Part shown: piece by piece, positions 46,493-55,218 of the stretch
Position numbering within the stretch: position 1 is the stretch's first letter
Layout: the number at the start of each line of letters is the position of its first letter
Origin: Flammeovirga sp. EKP202
GTDB lineage: Bacteria; Bacteroidota; Bacteroidia; Cytophagales; Flammeovirgaceae
Length of the DNA stretch: 64,000 nucleotides
Direction of reading: 5' to 3'
Assembly (NCBI RefSeq): GCF_014534745.1
Contig: NZ_JACVVP010000004.1
Location: forward strand, 124,001-188,000
Notes under the pieces: generated by a model
The model's database searches: none
Seen by the model: only the letters and a program-made list of their open reading frames with translations
What the model was told of the DNA's origin: nothing
Position numbers and translations under genes: made by a program

Positions 46493-47203
46493 ATGAACGA
46501 ATATTATCAGAGCGCATATAAACCTTTACTGGCCATAGATTGTGTAATTTTTGGATACGAAAAAGGCGAATTAAAAGTCTTATTGACGCGCCGTAAAGTA
46601 GATCCTTACAAAGGAGCATGGGGATTAGCAACCGGTTTCTTGCATTACGGAGAATCTTTACATTACGCTGCTGAACGTGTACTAAAAAAACAAACAGGTT
46701 TAGATAGAATTTTCATGGAGCAACTTAGTACTTTTGGTGAGGTTGACCGAGATCCAGAAGCACGAGTTATTTCATTAGTATATTATTCTTTAATTAAAGT
46801 TGAATCACAAGATGAGGAAGCTTTAGAGAAGAATCAAGCACAGTGGTTCCCAATTACGGCCTTACCAAAATTGATGTTTGACCACGAAACAATGATTCAA
46901 ATGTCTTGGGGTAAATTGAGAAGAAAATCAAGATACCAACCTATCGGGTTTGAATTATTACCGGAGAAATTTACATTACCTGAGCTTCAGTCATTGTATG
47001 AAGCGATTCACCAAAAGCAATTTGATAAGCGTAACTTCAGAAAGAAGATCTTAGCAACAGGCTTATTAAAGAAATTAGATGAGAAACAAAAAGGTGTGTC
47101 TAAGAAAGGTGCATACTACTATGTCTTCGAAGAAGGTAAGTATGACGAGCTTATTTCTCAAGGTTTCAACTTCGAATTAAAATCTATGGCATTTGGTTCA
47201 TAG
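46493..47203 (+). CDS. NrtR/AraR-like transcription regulator with degenerate Nudix domain
   Basis: A 236-residue protein. Residues about 10-140 form a Nudix fold, but the Nudix box from G48 to L70 lacks the key glutamates: the REUxEExGU segment reads RVLKKQTGL at 62-70, so V63, K66 and Q67 replace glutamates. The C-terminal part (about 150-230) is a winged-helix domain with the family-typical GFELLPEKFTLPELQSLYEA and RNFRKKI. In Bacteroidota such non-catalytic Nudix regulators control sugar catabolism (for example the arabinose regulator AraR). No sugar genes are next to it here; its target is unknown. It is divergent from the CHAT gene. Confidence 0.88.
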   Translation: MNEYYQSAYKPLLAIDCVIFGYEKGELKVLLTRRKVDPYKGAWGLATGFLHYGESLHYAAERVLKKQTGLDRIFMEQLSTFGEVDRDPEARVISLVYYSLIKVESQDEEALEKNQAQWFPITALPKLMFDHETMIQMSWGKLRRKSRYQPIGFELLPEKFTLPELQSLYEAIHQKQFDKRNFRKKILATGLLKKLDEKQKGVSKKGAYYYVFEEGKYDELISQGFNFELKSMAFGS

Positions 47204-47220
47204 TCAAATTATAAAATTAG

Positions 47221-47256
47221 AAAGCATCAATTTCATTATGTAGAAATTGATGCTTT
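47221..47256. terminator. Bidirectional terminator
   Basis: AAAGCATCAATTTC and GAAATTGATGCTTT are perfect 14-base arms around eight bases, with T following on the plus strand. It serves the regulator gene and the convergent SanA-like gene. Confidence 0.88.
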
Positions 47257-47257
47257 T

Positions 47258-47905
47258 TTATTCTATAACCTCTTCTTTCCCCAAGAATCGAGGTTGTGTA
47301 TCAAAAATATAAAGGTCTAAGAACATCTTCGCTCTAGCAAGTACCTCTCTTAAATGGACTGTATAGCCTTTGTTTAAAGGTACATCATCTGCGGGATAGC
47401 CATAGGCTTCTATACCATGGTGCCTAGCAATAAATATGGCTCTTTCTATGTGAAATAGTTGTGAAATGACAATGTACTTGTCTTGTTTAAATACTTTATT
47501 GGCTCTTATAACAGAGTCTAAGGTTCTTAAACCTGCATAGTCCATCACAATTTTTTTCTTATTTACCCCTTTTTTCTCCAATGCGATACGCATTACTTTA
47601 GGTTCATTATATTGTGTGGTTCTATTGTCACCGCTGACTATAATAAACTCAACATCGTGCCCTCTAATTAATTCTGAAGCAGCATTGACTCTATTATAGA
47701 AAAATGGATTAGGAGCCCCGCTTCTTAAGTATTTACTTGTTCCTAACATTAAGCCCGTTTTACAAGTGATAGCAGGAGTTTCTCTGTCTAAAATATACGG
47801 AGCACTTTTATGACTAACATAGGCATTCCAAGACAGTAATAAAGTAATCAACCCAATTGTGCCTACTACCACAAAAATAGAGGCATATAAAATCTTCTTC
47901 TTCAT
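47258..47905 (-). CDS. SanA/YdcF-like DUF218 family membrane protein
   Basis: A 215-residue protein with an N-terminal membrane helix (about 4-26) and a periplasmic DUF218 domain. Features are GLMLGTSKYLRSGAPNPFFYNRV, EFIIVSGDNR, a conserved DYAGLRTLDSV and IVISQLFHIERAIFIA. SanA in E. coli affects envelope permeability, for example to vancomycin; the reaction is unknown. The start at 47905 is preferred over 47914 because the -7 element (47922-47929) leaves almost no leader for the latter. Confidence 0.88.
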   Translation of the reverse strand: MKKKILYASIFVVVGTIGLITLLLSWNAYVSHKSAPYILDRETPAITCKTGLMLGTSKYLRSGAPNPFFYNRVNAASELIRGHDVEFIIVSGDNRTTQYNEPKVMRIALEKKGVNKKKIVMDYAGLRTLDSVIRANKVFKQDKYIVISQLFHIERAIFIARHHGIEAYGYPADDVPLNKGYTVHLREVLARAKMFLDLYIFDTQPRFLGKEEVIE

Positions 47906-47921
47906 AGAGTACATTTCAGCC

Positions 47922-47929
47922 CAAATATA
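47922..47929 (-). promoter_or_regulatory. Candidate -7 element of the SanA-like gene
   Basis: Minus-strand TATATTTG is an exact TAnnTTTG match 17 bases before the start at 47905. Confidence 0.45.
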
Positions 47930-48034
47930 CGGGATCAGAGGTGAAATAAAACGAAAAAAATGTAATTACTTTAGTAACATTTCTTATCCATTTTTAATTT
48001 ATTTCTCCTCCTTGAAGTATTTTCATTTTAAGAA

Positions 48035-48421
48035 TTAAGGGTTGTTGGAACGTGCATTAAAAATACGCATGAACAACATGTGGGACATATTTCTAGCTCT
48101 TGATTTTAATAAATCAGCTTTTTCTCCCTTGAATAACTCATCTATAGTATTGAACCACAGTTGTAACCAAAACCCAAAATGCTTTTGTTCTATCGTAGAT
48201 TTTTGATCCACTTCTTGATGTGTTTTTACAGGGTTTCCCTTATATTTTGAAATGAAAAATAAGTTCGTCTCCCAAAAGTCATACATCGTAGGAAGGTGGG
48301 TGTCCCAATCAATTTTTATATGTTCATCAAAGAAGGGCCCTAGTTCATCGTGTGCTCTTACTTTTGTATAAAACGTATTGACAAGCAGAATCACATCTTC
48401 TCTGTTTTTAAGATCATTCAT
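48035..48421 (-). CDS. Group 3 truncated haemoglobin
   Basis: A 128-residue haem protein of the TrHb3 group. It has the short helical globin fold with FYTKVRAHDELGPFF, the F-helix segment KHFGFWLQLWFNTIDELFKG (with the likely haem-ligating histidine) and RARNMSHMLFMRI at the end. Group 3 truncated globins may help with nitric oxide or oxygen handling. No partner gene is adjacent; the SanA-like gene follows on the same strand after about 120 bases. Confidence 0.92.
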   Translation of the reverse strand: MNDLKNREDVILLVNTFYTKVRAHDELGPFFDEHIKIDWDTHLPTMYDFWETNLFFISKYKGNPVKTHQEVDQKSTIEQKHFGFWLQLWFNTIDELFKGEKADLLKSRARNMSHMLFMRIFNARSNNP

Positions 48422-48813
48422 TTTACTATTGTTTTATAAATCTTTTTGAATAGTATAGCTCAATGTAAATAGCTGATATATAGTATTTTTACCCCTTTGT
48501 GCGGTAATGTTGAAGAAATCTTACATAAATACAGTACTTTTTGAAATTGAACAAAGGATAATTTTGATACTCGAAAAAAAAATGGAAAATTGAGTAATGG
48601 TTCTACTAAATAATTCTACTTTTTTTGAATACTGCTTCCTTCATTTAAATTTCAACAACAATGATAACAATGAATATTTTCTTATTCTCTAAAAAACGTT
48701 AATACTTTATTAATAACTCTAAACTATTATATCATAATCTTAAATTTATGTGTTTAATACAATAGACTATCTATGAAATAGAAGGTATTGTAAATTCTAA
48801 CTAAGCATTATTT
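48422..48813. other. Divergent intergenic region, 392 bases, nothing recognised
   Basis: AT-rich sequence between the haemoglobin gene and the rightward TPR gene, presumably holding both promoters. A 7-of-8 element TAAATTTA lies about 70 bases before the TPR start. No clear palindrome, RNA gene or short frame was seen. Confidence 0.4.
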
Positions 48814-50751
48814 ATGTCTATCAATAAATTAAAAGTTATTTTCCCATTCTTGATTTTAATCAGTACTACTGTTTCCGTAATTGCTCAAAACTATATGGAT
48901 GAGGGGTATCAAAACGTCTTGAATGGACAAATTGATAAAGCTATTGACGCTTATACGCAAGAAATCCAATTGAATTTATTGAATGACAATGCTTATTACG
49001 AGAGAGCAAAGCTATACATTCATAAAGGAGAGTTAGACAGTGCTGTACGTGATGTGAAGATGGGTTTGACCATAGATGCTGTTAAACCTGTTGGTTATTC
49101 CCTAATGGGTTATATCTACCTTAACAAAGAGGAGTACCAAAAGGCTGAGAAAGAATTTACTACTGCTATAGAGCAAGATTCCTTGTTTGTCACTGCATAT
49201 GTATTTAGAGCAGAGACTTATGTCAATACACATCAGTACAATAAAGCAATTCGAGATTACACAAAGGTGATAGATTTATCACCGTCTTCAGCGATGTATT
49301 ATCAGAGAAGAGGTCATACTTTCATGAAGATGAAAAAGTACAAAGAGGCACTTTCTGATTTTAATAATACCATTGCTTTAGACCCTAGAATAATCGATGC
49401 TTATATTTTTAAAGCAGAGATTAACACTATGCAAAATGAGTTTGATGAGGCATTGTCAACAGTAGAACAAGGACTTTTGATTGATCAGAATAACATCAAA
49501 CTTTTAAGCTTGAAAGGAGATTGTTTATCGAATTCAATACAGTTTTCAGATGCTTTAAAAGCCTATAATCAAGCTTTATTGTACAACCCTCAATATGCCT
49601 ATGCTTATTGTAGAAGAGGGGAGCTGTATGCTAGACTTGAGAAAAATAAAGAAGCTATAAATGATTTTAATAATGCTATAAAGTGGGCACCATCTTATGG
49701 TTTCGCCTATTATAAAAGAGGTATCTTGTTGACTAAATCAAGAAAGTACCTTGAGGCATTAAGTGATTATGATAGTGCGTTGAAATATTTTCCTACCTAT
49801 TATAATGCCTTAGTTGAGAAAGGAAAGACGGAGTTAGCATTAGGGAGACTAGATGATAGTATGGCTTCTCTTTACAAAGCCATTGAAATAGATCCTTCTA
49901 AAGCTTATACCTATGTATTGATGGGAAATGCTTATTTGGGTAAAAAAGAATATACTCAAGCAAAAGACTTTTTCTCTGAAGCGATATCACATTCTACAAA
50001 TTATGGATATGCTTACATGCAACGTGGTTTTGCTTATAAGCTTTCAGAGGAACTTGATTCGGCATTAACGGATCTAGATAGAGCAGTAAGTTTAATGAAG
50101 AATAACTCGAAAGTATATTCTTATTTAGGAGATGTCTATTCATTAAAAGGAAACTTAGAAGAAGCTCAAGCAAATTATACAAAAGCATTAGACATTACCC
50201 CTCAGTTTTCTTATGTTATTCATCAAAGAGCATGGACATCTATCAAATTAAAGGATTATGAAAATGCTTTAGAAGATTTCACTTTACTTCATAACCTAGG
50301 TAAATCCAAGTACGTTGATCTCTATGGAGAGGGTGTTGCTTTGATGGAATTAGGGGATTTAACGAAGAGTAATGAAATATTGGAAAGTGCGGTGCAAAAA
50401 TATCCAGATTACTCTTCTGCTAGAATCTTACTGGGCTACAATTACGCATTACTTGGTGATAATGATTTAGCAGAAGATCAAATTGTTGATGTATTAAAAT
50501 TAGATGCCAGTGCAGAAGAAGTGAGTGGTGTTAGGGGCATAATCGCTTTCAATAATAAAAATTATAAGAAGGCATTAAAATATTTGAATTCGGCATTGAA
50601 GAAGAATCCAAAGGATAAGAAATTATACTATTACCGTTCTCTCACTTTTACGAAGTTAGGAAAGGCAAAAAAAGCTTTAGACGATAAATCGAAGGCAGTA
50701 GCATTGGGATATAAAAGTAGTTCGGTCCCTCTAGGTTCTGAATTAAAATAA
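48814..50751 (+). CDS. Exported tetratricopeptide-repeat protein
   Basis: A 645-residue protein with a signal peptide (about 1-25, VSVIAQ) followed by about 16-17 TPR motifs covering nearly all of the chain, each with the usual W/L-G-Y-A-P spacing (for example AYYKRGILLTKSRKYLEALSDY). No extra catalytic domain is visible. It is probably a periplasmic or outer-membrane-associated scaffold; the partner is not indicated by the neighbours. It is a single gene ended by a strong terminator. Confidence 0.9.
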   Translation: MSINKLKVIFPFLILISTTVSVIAQNYMDEGYQNVLNGQIDKAIDAYTQEIQLNLLNDNAYYERAKLYIHKGELDSAVRDVKMGLTIDAVKPVGYSLMGYIYLNKEEYQKAEKEFTTAIEQDSLFVTAYVFRAETYVNTHQYNKAIRDYTKVIDLSPSSAMYYQRRGHTFMKMKKYKEALSDFNNTIALDPRIIDAYIFKAEINTMQNEFDEALSTVEQGLLIDQNNIKLLSLKGDCLSNSIQFSDALKAYNQALLYNPQYAYAYCRRGELYARLEKNKEAINDFNNAIKWAPSYGFAYYKRGILLTKSRKYLEALSDYDSALKYFPTYYNALVEKGKTELALGRLDDSMASLYKAIEIDPSKAYTYVLMGNAYLGKKEYTQAKDFFSEAISHSTNYGYAYMQRGFAYKLSEELDSALTDLDRAVSLMKNNSKVYSYLGDVYSLKGNLEEAQANYTKALDITPQFSYVIHQRAWTSIKLKDYENALEDFTLLHNLGKSKYVDLYGEGVALMELGDLTKSNEILESAVQKYPDYSSARILLGYNYALLGDNDLAEDQIVDVLKLDASAEEVSGVRGIIAFNNKNYKKALKYLNSALKKNPKDKKLYYYRSLTFTKLGKAKKALDDKSKAVALGYKSSSVPLGSELK

Positions 50752-50788
50752 AAAAATAGAGCATGTGGATTCATGCTCTATTTTTTTT
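50751..50788 (+). terminator. Terminator of the TPR gene
   Basis: AAATAGAGCATG and CATGCTCTATTT are perfect arms around six bases, with a long T run following. Confidence 0.88.
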
Positions 50789-50917
50789 AGGTACTAAGTC
50801 AAAAATAAATAGAATTAGTATTAAATAATTTTGTAATAACACACTGTAAAATAAATTCTCGTTAATTAATATAACTCCTTTTATGAAGGATTAATGGTAG
50901 TGTGTTGTGGTTCGCGA

Positions 50918-50942
50918 GGACGTTTTAATAAAACGTCCCTAC
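50918..50942 (-). repeat. REP-like palindrome with GTAG guide tetranucleotide
   Basis: Perfect 9-base arms GGACGTTTT and AAAACGTCC flank AAT. Read on the minus strand the palindrome is directly preceded by GTAG. Extragenic palindromes with a 5' GTAG (or GGAG) are typical of REP elements mobilised by RAYT (TnpA_REP) transposases. Only one copy is seen in the window and no RAYT gene is present here. Confidence 0.5.
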
Positions 50943-51076
50943 AGAACTGCATTTTAGAAAAATTATTATAAAACCTTTGTCTTTTAACATGTAATCAGAC
51001 CATCATTTAGTAGTATCTCCCTCGGCCTAGAAATGAAATTCTGAACGCTTTTGACTTCAAAGCCTTGACTTTTTTG

Positions 51077-51106
51077 CTTCGTTTTTGTGTTAAGACAAAA
51101 ATGAAG
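51077..51106. repeat. Second hairpin in the same gap
   Basis: CTTCGTTTTTGT pairs with ACAAAAATGAAG (11 of 12 plus one wobble) around GTTAAG. No T run follows on either strand, so it is not a terminator. I have the impression that similar sequence recurs between genes of other Bacteroidota, but I cannot check this. Confidence 0.4.
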
Positions 51107-51189
51107 AAGAAGAAAGTTTGAAAGTTTATCCTATAAATGCTGGCAGAAAGGTTGATTGAAAGTTGACGAAAATTTAGTTTACAATTTGC

Positions 51190-51966
51190 TTAGTATTTAA
51201 TGATTTTTTGTGGAGGAATGTTAGTGTATTGTGCTAACAGTTCTAATGAGTTTTCAGGAAGTGAAAATAGAGCTTCATCTTGATAACGTTCAATGTTTGT
51301 GTGAATATAAAGCACACTACCTCCTTTGATATATTGAATTACTTTTTTATGATCTTGATATGATACCGCAGGACAACCAAAACTTCTTCCCATATATCCA
51401 TTTTGATGAATAAAATGCTCTGAAACATATTTAGCAGGGTGGAGAACAATCGCTCTCTTTCGTGCATTATCATTAATGTTTCTCTCCAATCCATCTAACT
51501 TAAGTGACAAGCCATACTTACCAGTGTAAGTTTCTGCTGCTTTGTAAATACCTAATGAACTTTGTTTCGAATTGACGATATTACTAAAGTTCTCTGCGTA
51601 AAGTAAGCCTGAGTTGACCCCATGAGACACATAAGTTTTTAAAAGTAACTTTCCTGACGTTACATCAATGATATAAAAACGCTTGGCGGTTGAAGGTTGG
51701 TTGAAATCGAGTATACTTACTACTCTTGTGTTATTGATTTGTTTTTTATTAATCAAATTTAAGTAGGCAATCATTCCCTTTTTAAAGGCATCAAAAGACA
51801 AACCCTCATCCTTTAGGTGAGCAGTATCGTATAAAGTAGATAAAAGGGACTCATTTTCCATCTGTAGTAAGTTGTCATCTTTATAATGATAAGTACTGGC
51901 ATTAGGTGAAGATGTTGTTACAGTGATAATGAGTAAGAAGAATAAAAAAGTTCTTAAAAAGATCAT
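51190..51966 (-). CDS. Murein L,D-transpeptidase catalytic-domain family protein
   Basis: A 258-residue exported protein (signal peptide about 1-22). The C-terminal half (about 90-235) is a YkuD-like domain of the YkuD_2 type with FYIIDVTSGKLL, SHGVNSG, SLGIYKAAETYTGKYGLSLKL, and the catalytic motif SFGCPAV (cysteine near residue 200), preceded by HPAKYVSEHFI. Enzymes of this fold form 3-3 cross-links or attach proteins to peptidoglycan; many close relatives are uncharacterised. Single gene. Confidence 0.85.
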   Translation of the reverse strand: MIFLRTFLFFLLIITVTTSSPNASTYHYKDDNLLQMENESLLSTLYDTAHLKDEGLSFDAFKKGMIAYLNLINKKQINNTRVVSILDFNQPSTAKRFYIIDVTSGKLLLKTYVSHGVNSGLLYAENFSNIVNSKQSSLGIYKAAETYTGKYGLSLKLDGLERNINDNARKRAIVLHPAKYVSEHFIHQNGYMGRSFGCPAVSYQDHKKVIQYIKGGSVLYIHTNIERYQDEALFSLPENSLELLAQYTNIPPQKIIKY

Positions 51967-52199
51967 TTTAAAATTTCTTGTTGTAGTTTATAAAGTGCCT
52001 GTGTTAGGCTGCTCTTAGTAGAACAAAAATACATCAACTTGAAACTATTTTAAAGTATATGATGTTAATAAAGAATTTTTATGCTGATAATCAGTTCTTT
52101 TTCAATAATTAATGGAATTAAATCAATTTTTTAGATGAAAATTGATTTATCTTTCACTCTTTTGTGTTCATATTATAAAGAGGTAACGATAATAATAGA

Positions 52200-52676
52200 A
52201 TGTTAGATCTACTCACAAAATATATTTCACTACTCTTCATCAGTGCTGTGAAATTCTTATTTGGACCTATAATAGGACTAACGACTGGACTTACAATCGT
52301 AGAGACTACAGTGATCACAATTTTAGGTATGATGCTGACTGTTGTTACTTTGACATATATGGGAACCAAAGCAAGAAAAAAGATTCTGGAGTGGATGAAC
52401 CGTGGTAAAGTACGCCGTTTATTCACGAAAAGGAATCGTATGATTGTGAGAGTTTGGCAAGGCTACGGAATGAAAGGAGTTGCTTTTTTGACCCCAATTC
52501 TTTTTGGACCACCTATAGGAATGTTAATAGCGTTGTCTTTTGGTGAAAAAAAACGCAGAATAATATCATATATGTTTTTAAGTGCCGTATTTTGGGGCAT
52601 AATAATGAATATTGTCATTTTTTACTTTGGTGAGCATTTTGAATGGGTTAGAAATAACACGATCACCACTGATTAA
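52200..52676 (+). CDS. Small multipass membrane protein, conserved in Bacteroidota
   Basis: A 158-residue protein with about four hydrophobic helices: 5-30 (FGPIIGLTTGL), 35-55 (VTLTYMGTKARKK), 90-112 (GVAFLTPILFGPPIGMLIAL) and 120-140. Between the second and third lies a basic cytoplasmic loop. The G-P-rich repeat (FGPIIG / FGPPIG) suggests an internal duplication and resembles small multidrug-export (COG2426-type) proteins; the identity is uncertain. It is 27 bases before the methyltransferase gene and probably cotranscribed. Confidence 0.7.
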   Translation: MLDLLTKYISLLFISAVKFLFGPIIGLTTGLTIVETTVITILGMMLTVVTLTYMGTKARKKILEWMNRGKVRRLFTKRNRMIVRVWQGYGMKGVAFLTPILFGPPIGMLIALSFGEKKRRIISYMFLSAVFWGIIMNIVIFYFGEHFEWVRNNTITTD

Positions 52677-52703
52677 TAAATTAATAGACTAAAACATCAA
52701 ACG

Positions 52704-53501
52704 ATGGCTTTTGAGTTTCATCAGGATAAAGAGGTATATTTTTCATATCAAACTGATAATGCTAACAAATATGTTATTCCCTTTATCGAACAATCATATC
52801 CTATAACAAAAAACACCAGAGTACTAGAAGTAGGTTGCGGAGAAGGAGGAGTGTTGAAAGCTTTTTTAGATAGAGGCTGTATTGGTATGGGTATAGAGTT
52901 AAATTTGGATAGAGTAGCTTTAGCAAATCAATTCCTAAAAGAATACATTGATCAAGGACAGGCAAAAGTCATTGGTAAAAATGTTTATGACATAGATGTT
53001 GAAAGAGATTTGGATGATAAGTTTGATTTGATTGTGTTGAAAGATGTCATTGAGCATATTCCTAACCAAGAGAAAATTATCCACTATTTCAGAAGTTTCT
53101 TAAAACCTAAGGGAAAGATATTTTTTGGATTTCCACCTTGGCAAATGCCTTTTGGAGGTCATCAGCAAATTTGTGCTAGTAAAGTATTATCAAAACTTCC
53201 TTATTTCCATTTACTGCCGGCTCCAGTTTATAAGTTTATTCTTAAAAATGGAAATGTGGCAGAAGGACATGTTACTGAATTAATGGAAATAAAGGAAACA
53301 GGTATATCTCTTGAACGATTTGAGAGAATCAGTAAGGCTTCGGATTACAAAATCATTGATAGAACTTTATACTTCATTAACCCAATCTATGAATATAAAT
53401 TTGGGTTGAAACCAAGAAAGAAAATTCCTGTTTTAGGTGATATTCCTTGGGTAAGAAATTTTGTGACCACATGTGGTTTTTATCTGATCGAAAAGCAATA
53501 A
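52704..53501 (+). CDS. Class I SAM-dependent methyltransferase
   Basis: A 265-residue enzyme. Motif I LEVGCGEGGVLKAFL (about 40-54), acidic E at the end of strand 2 (GMGIEL), and motif DLIVLKDVIEHI are visible. After the Rossmann part comes a C-terminal segment (about 150-265, FGFPPWQMPFGGHQQ) typical of methyltransferase-11/23 subgroups acting on small molecules or lipids; the acceptor is unknown. It probably forms an operon with the membrane protein upstream. Confidence 0.85.
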   Translation: MAFEFHQDKEVYFSYQTDNANKYVIPFIEQSYPITKNTRVLEVGCGEGGVLKAFLDRGCIGMGIELNLDRVALANQFLKEYIDQGQAKVIGKNVYDIDVERDLDDKFDLIVLKDVIEHIPNQEKIIHYFRSFLKPKGKIFFGFPPWQMPFGGHQQICASKVLSKLPYFHLLPAPVYKFILKNGNVAEGHVTELMEIKETGISLERFERISKASDYKIIDRTLYFINPIYEYKFGLKPRKKIPVLGDIPWVRNFVTTCGFYLIEKQ

Positions 53502-53503
53502 AA

Positions 53504-53597
53504 AACACCTGATTATAAATTAACCAGGTGTTCAATGAAAAATAAGTTACCCTTTTTAAAAAGGGAAAAATCCCTACTCAAATGACTAGGGATTTTT
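53504..53597. terminator. Cluster of three hairpins between convergent genes
   Basis: Three hairpins follow one another. AACACCTG/CAGGTGTT (53504-53532) is followed by the 16-base palindrome CCCTTTTTAAAAAGGG (53550-53565). Next come AAAAATCCCTA/TAGGGATTTTT (53566-53576 and 53587-53597). The last has T tracts on both strands and is the likely bidirectional terminator of the methyltransferase and lipoprotein genes. Confidence 0.75.
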
Positions 53598-53641
53598 TGT
53601 TTCGTGGATGTATTATATTGTGTTCCTAGAATCAAGAAGGA

Positions 53642-54097
53642 TTAGTTTCTTGGCTCTTTGTCTAATACTGTGATGTTGATTTTTTCAGAAATCACAATGT
53701 TAGCTACTACAGTTTCTTGGAAAGAAGCAATAACATCATATTCTCCTTTAACTAGACCTTCTACTTTAGCAGTCATAGTTGTGTTGATAGGACCTTCGAT
53801 TTCAGGCATTTTACCCATTAAATCAAATTCAAATGTCTCACCAGTTTTAACGTTTGTGAAAGACACTTTAGGTTCTGCAATTGTACCGCTTAAAGAAGAA
53901 ACAGCTGTTTCTAAATCGAAAGCAATAGCACTTGTAATTTCAGCACCATCTTCTAAGTTTGTAATTTCAATAGAAGATACAGGTTCTGGTGTAATTTCAT
54001 CGTTGTCTTTGCTACAGCTTGCAATAGTCAAAGCAGAGATAGCAACTAGGAAGAAACGTAGAACGTTTGCAGAGATCGTCTTAGTAGTAAACTTCAT
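53642..54097 (-). CDS. Small lipoprotein of unknown function
   Basis: A 151-residue lipoprotein (signal with TIASCS, lipobox Cys28) whose mature part is one beta-rich domain of about 110 residues with an Ig-like look (SIEITNLEDGAEIT, EYDVIASFQET). No family recognised. It lies 116 bases downstream of the AraC regulator on the same strand. The opposite strand has a 149-codon frame across it, which is rejected. Confidence 0.7.
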   Translation of the reverse strand: MKFTTKTISANVLRFFLVAISALTIASCSKDNDEITPEPVSSIEITNLEDGAEITSAIAFDLETAVSSLSGTIAEPKVSFTNVKTGETFEFDLMGKMPEIEGPINTTMTAKVEGLVKGEYDVIASFQETVVANIVISEKINITVLDKEPRN

Positions 54098-54213
54098 TTT
54101 ATTTTAAGATTAAATTATTATTAAAAATTGGTTTTGATAGTTACTATAACGCCAACAACACGCTCTAGATTTACCACTTTAGACTTTTTGTTTACCACTT
54201 TAGTCGTAAAACT

Positions 54214-55218
54214 TTAATAAGCATTAATGACTGTATTTTTCCTCAATTCTGATGGAGTATACCCATAATGTTTCTTGAAAACCATAGAAAATTTAGATAA
54301 ATGGGGGTAACCAACCTCTTTAGCTACCGTTGAAACTGGTTTGTCTGTCATCTCAATGAGGCGGTGAGCATCTAACATTCTATGCGTTGTCACAAATTTG
54401 AATATGGGTTTTCCAAAAATGGATTTAAAGCGCTCTTTTAATTTGGTCTCACCAATCCCAAACTCTTTTGCGATGGTAGTAATGGTAGGGATGTTCTCAT
54501 AATCTTGCAGTAAGTAATCTTTAATCTCATAATAAAGCTCTATTTCTTCTTGAGACATTTGATTAGTTTTAATGCTTTGATTTTGGAACTTCTGATAAGT
54601 TTGAGTGAGGAAGCGTCCTGCAAGTTCTAACCCTTTTCCAATAATGATAGAGGAGCGACCTATAATAGTACTATTCTGAACTTTTACAATCTCTTCTATT
54701 ATGTGTAAAGTTTCTGATGTTACTTGATCTATAATAACGTTTTCTGAAAGATAGTTTGCTAATTCTTGGTAAGCTTCAACGGAGTGGTCAAGTAGAGAAA
54801 CTAATTGATCTCTATTCAAGCGAAGTCCCACTAATGATAAAGACTGATCCTTTGGGAATTCTAGAATCACTTTATTAATATTAGAGTAGATGATGAACTC
54901 GTGCTTCTTTACTTCTTTCAATTTTCGTTCTCCCGTATTTGCCAAAATAGAACCATCTTCTTTAACAATGAGCATATACACATTGCCTTCTCCATTATCA
55001 ACGTTATTATAAATATGTACTGTTTTATTAAGGCTAATTTGATTAATGCTGATATTAAAATCTTTGATATGATTAAAAGATTCTAAGTGTACATTACCTA
55101 AGTTGGTATTACCAATGATTCTATTATCAATCCTCTCTCCTCCAATATTTTGGTGGATACTAGCATATAGGCTATCAATAGTAGTTGAATCTAGTAAGAT
55201 GTTGGTTTTATTTTTCAT
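54214..55218 (-). CDS. AraC-family transcription regulator with unusual N-domain
   Basis: A 334-residue regulator. The C-terminal part (about 235-330) holds the AraC double helix-turn-helix: FGIGETKLKERFKSIFGKPIFKFVTTHRM and VSTVAKEVGYPHLSKFSMVFKKHYGYTPSELRK. The N-terminal 220 residues are not a recognised cupin or Bacteroidota periplasmic sensor; they look soluble with beta-rich and helical parts. Its ATG overlaps the TAA of trmN6 (TAATG), so it is coupled to that gene. Target genes unknown. Confidence 0.88.
   Translation of the reverse strand: MKNKTNILLDSTTIDSLYASIHQNIGGERIDNRIIGNTNLGNVHLESFNHIKDFNISINQISLNKTVHIYNNVDNGEGNVYMLIVKEDGSILANTGERKLKEVKKHEFIIYSNINKVILEFPKDQSLSLVGLRLNRDQLVSLLDHSVEAYQELANYLSENVIIDQVTSETLHIIEEIVKVQNSTIIGRSSIIIGKGLELAGRFLTQTYQKFQNQSIKTNQMSQEEIELYYEIKDYLLQDYENIPTITTIAKEFGIGETKLKERFKSIFGKPIFKFVTTHRMLDAHRLIEMTDKPVSTVAKEVGYPHLSKFSMVFKKHYGYTPSELRKNTVINAY

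Larger units (their letters stand above)
50789..51189. other. 401-base convergent gap with two hairpin repeats
   Basis: It lies between the TPR gene and the leftward L,D-transpeptidase-like gene. It holds the REP-like element (50918-50942) and a second hairpin (51077-51106), listed separately. The remainder has no open frame and looks like dispersed-repeat sequence. Confidence 0.5.

Noticed and set aside
53658-54107. 149-codon open frame on the plus strand
   Set aside because: It lies exactly opposite the lipoprotein gene, which has a proper signal peptide and lipobox; the antisense frame has no recognisable features.
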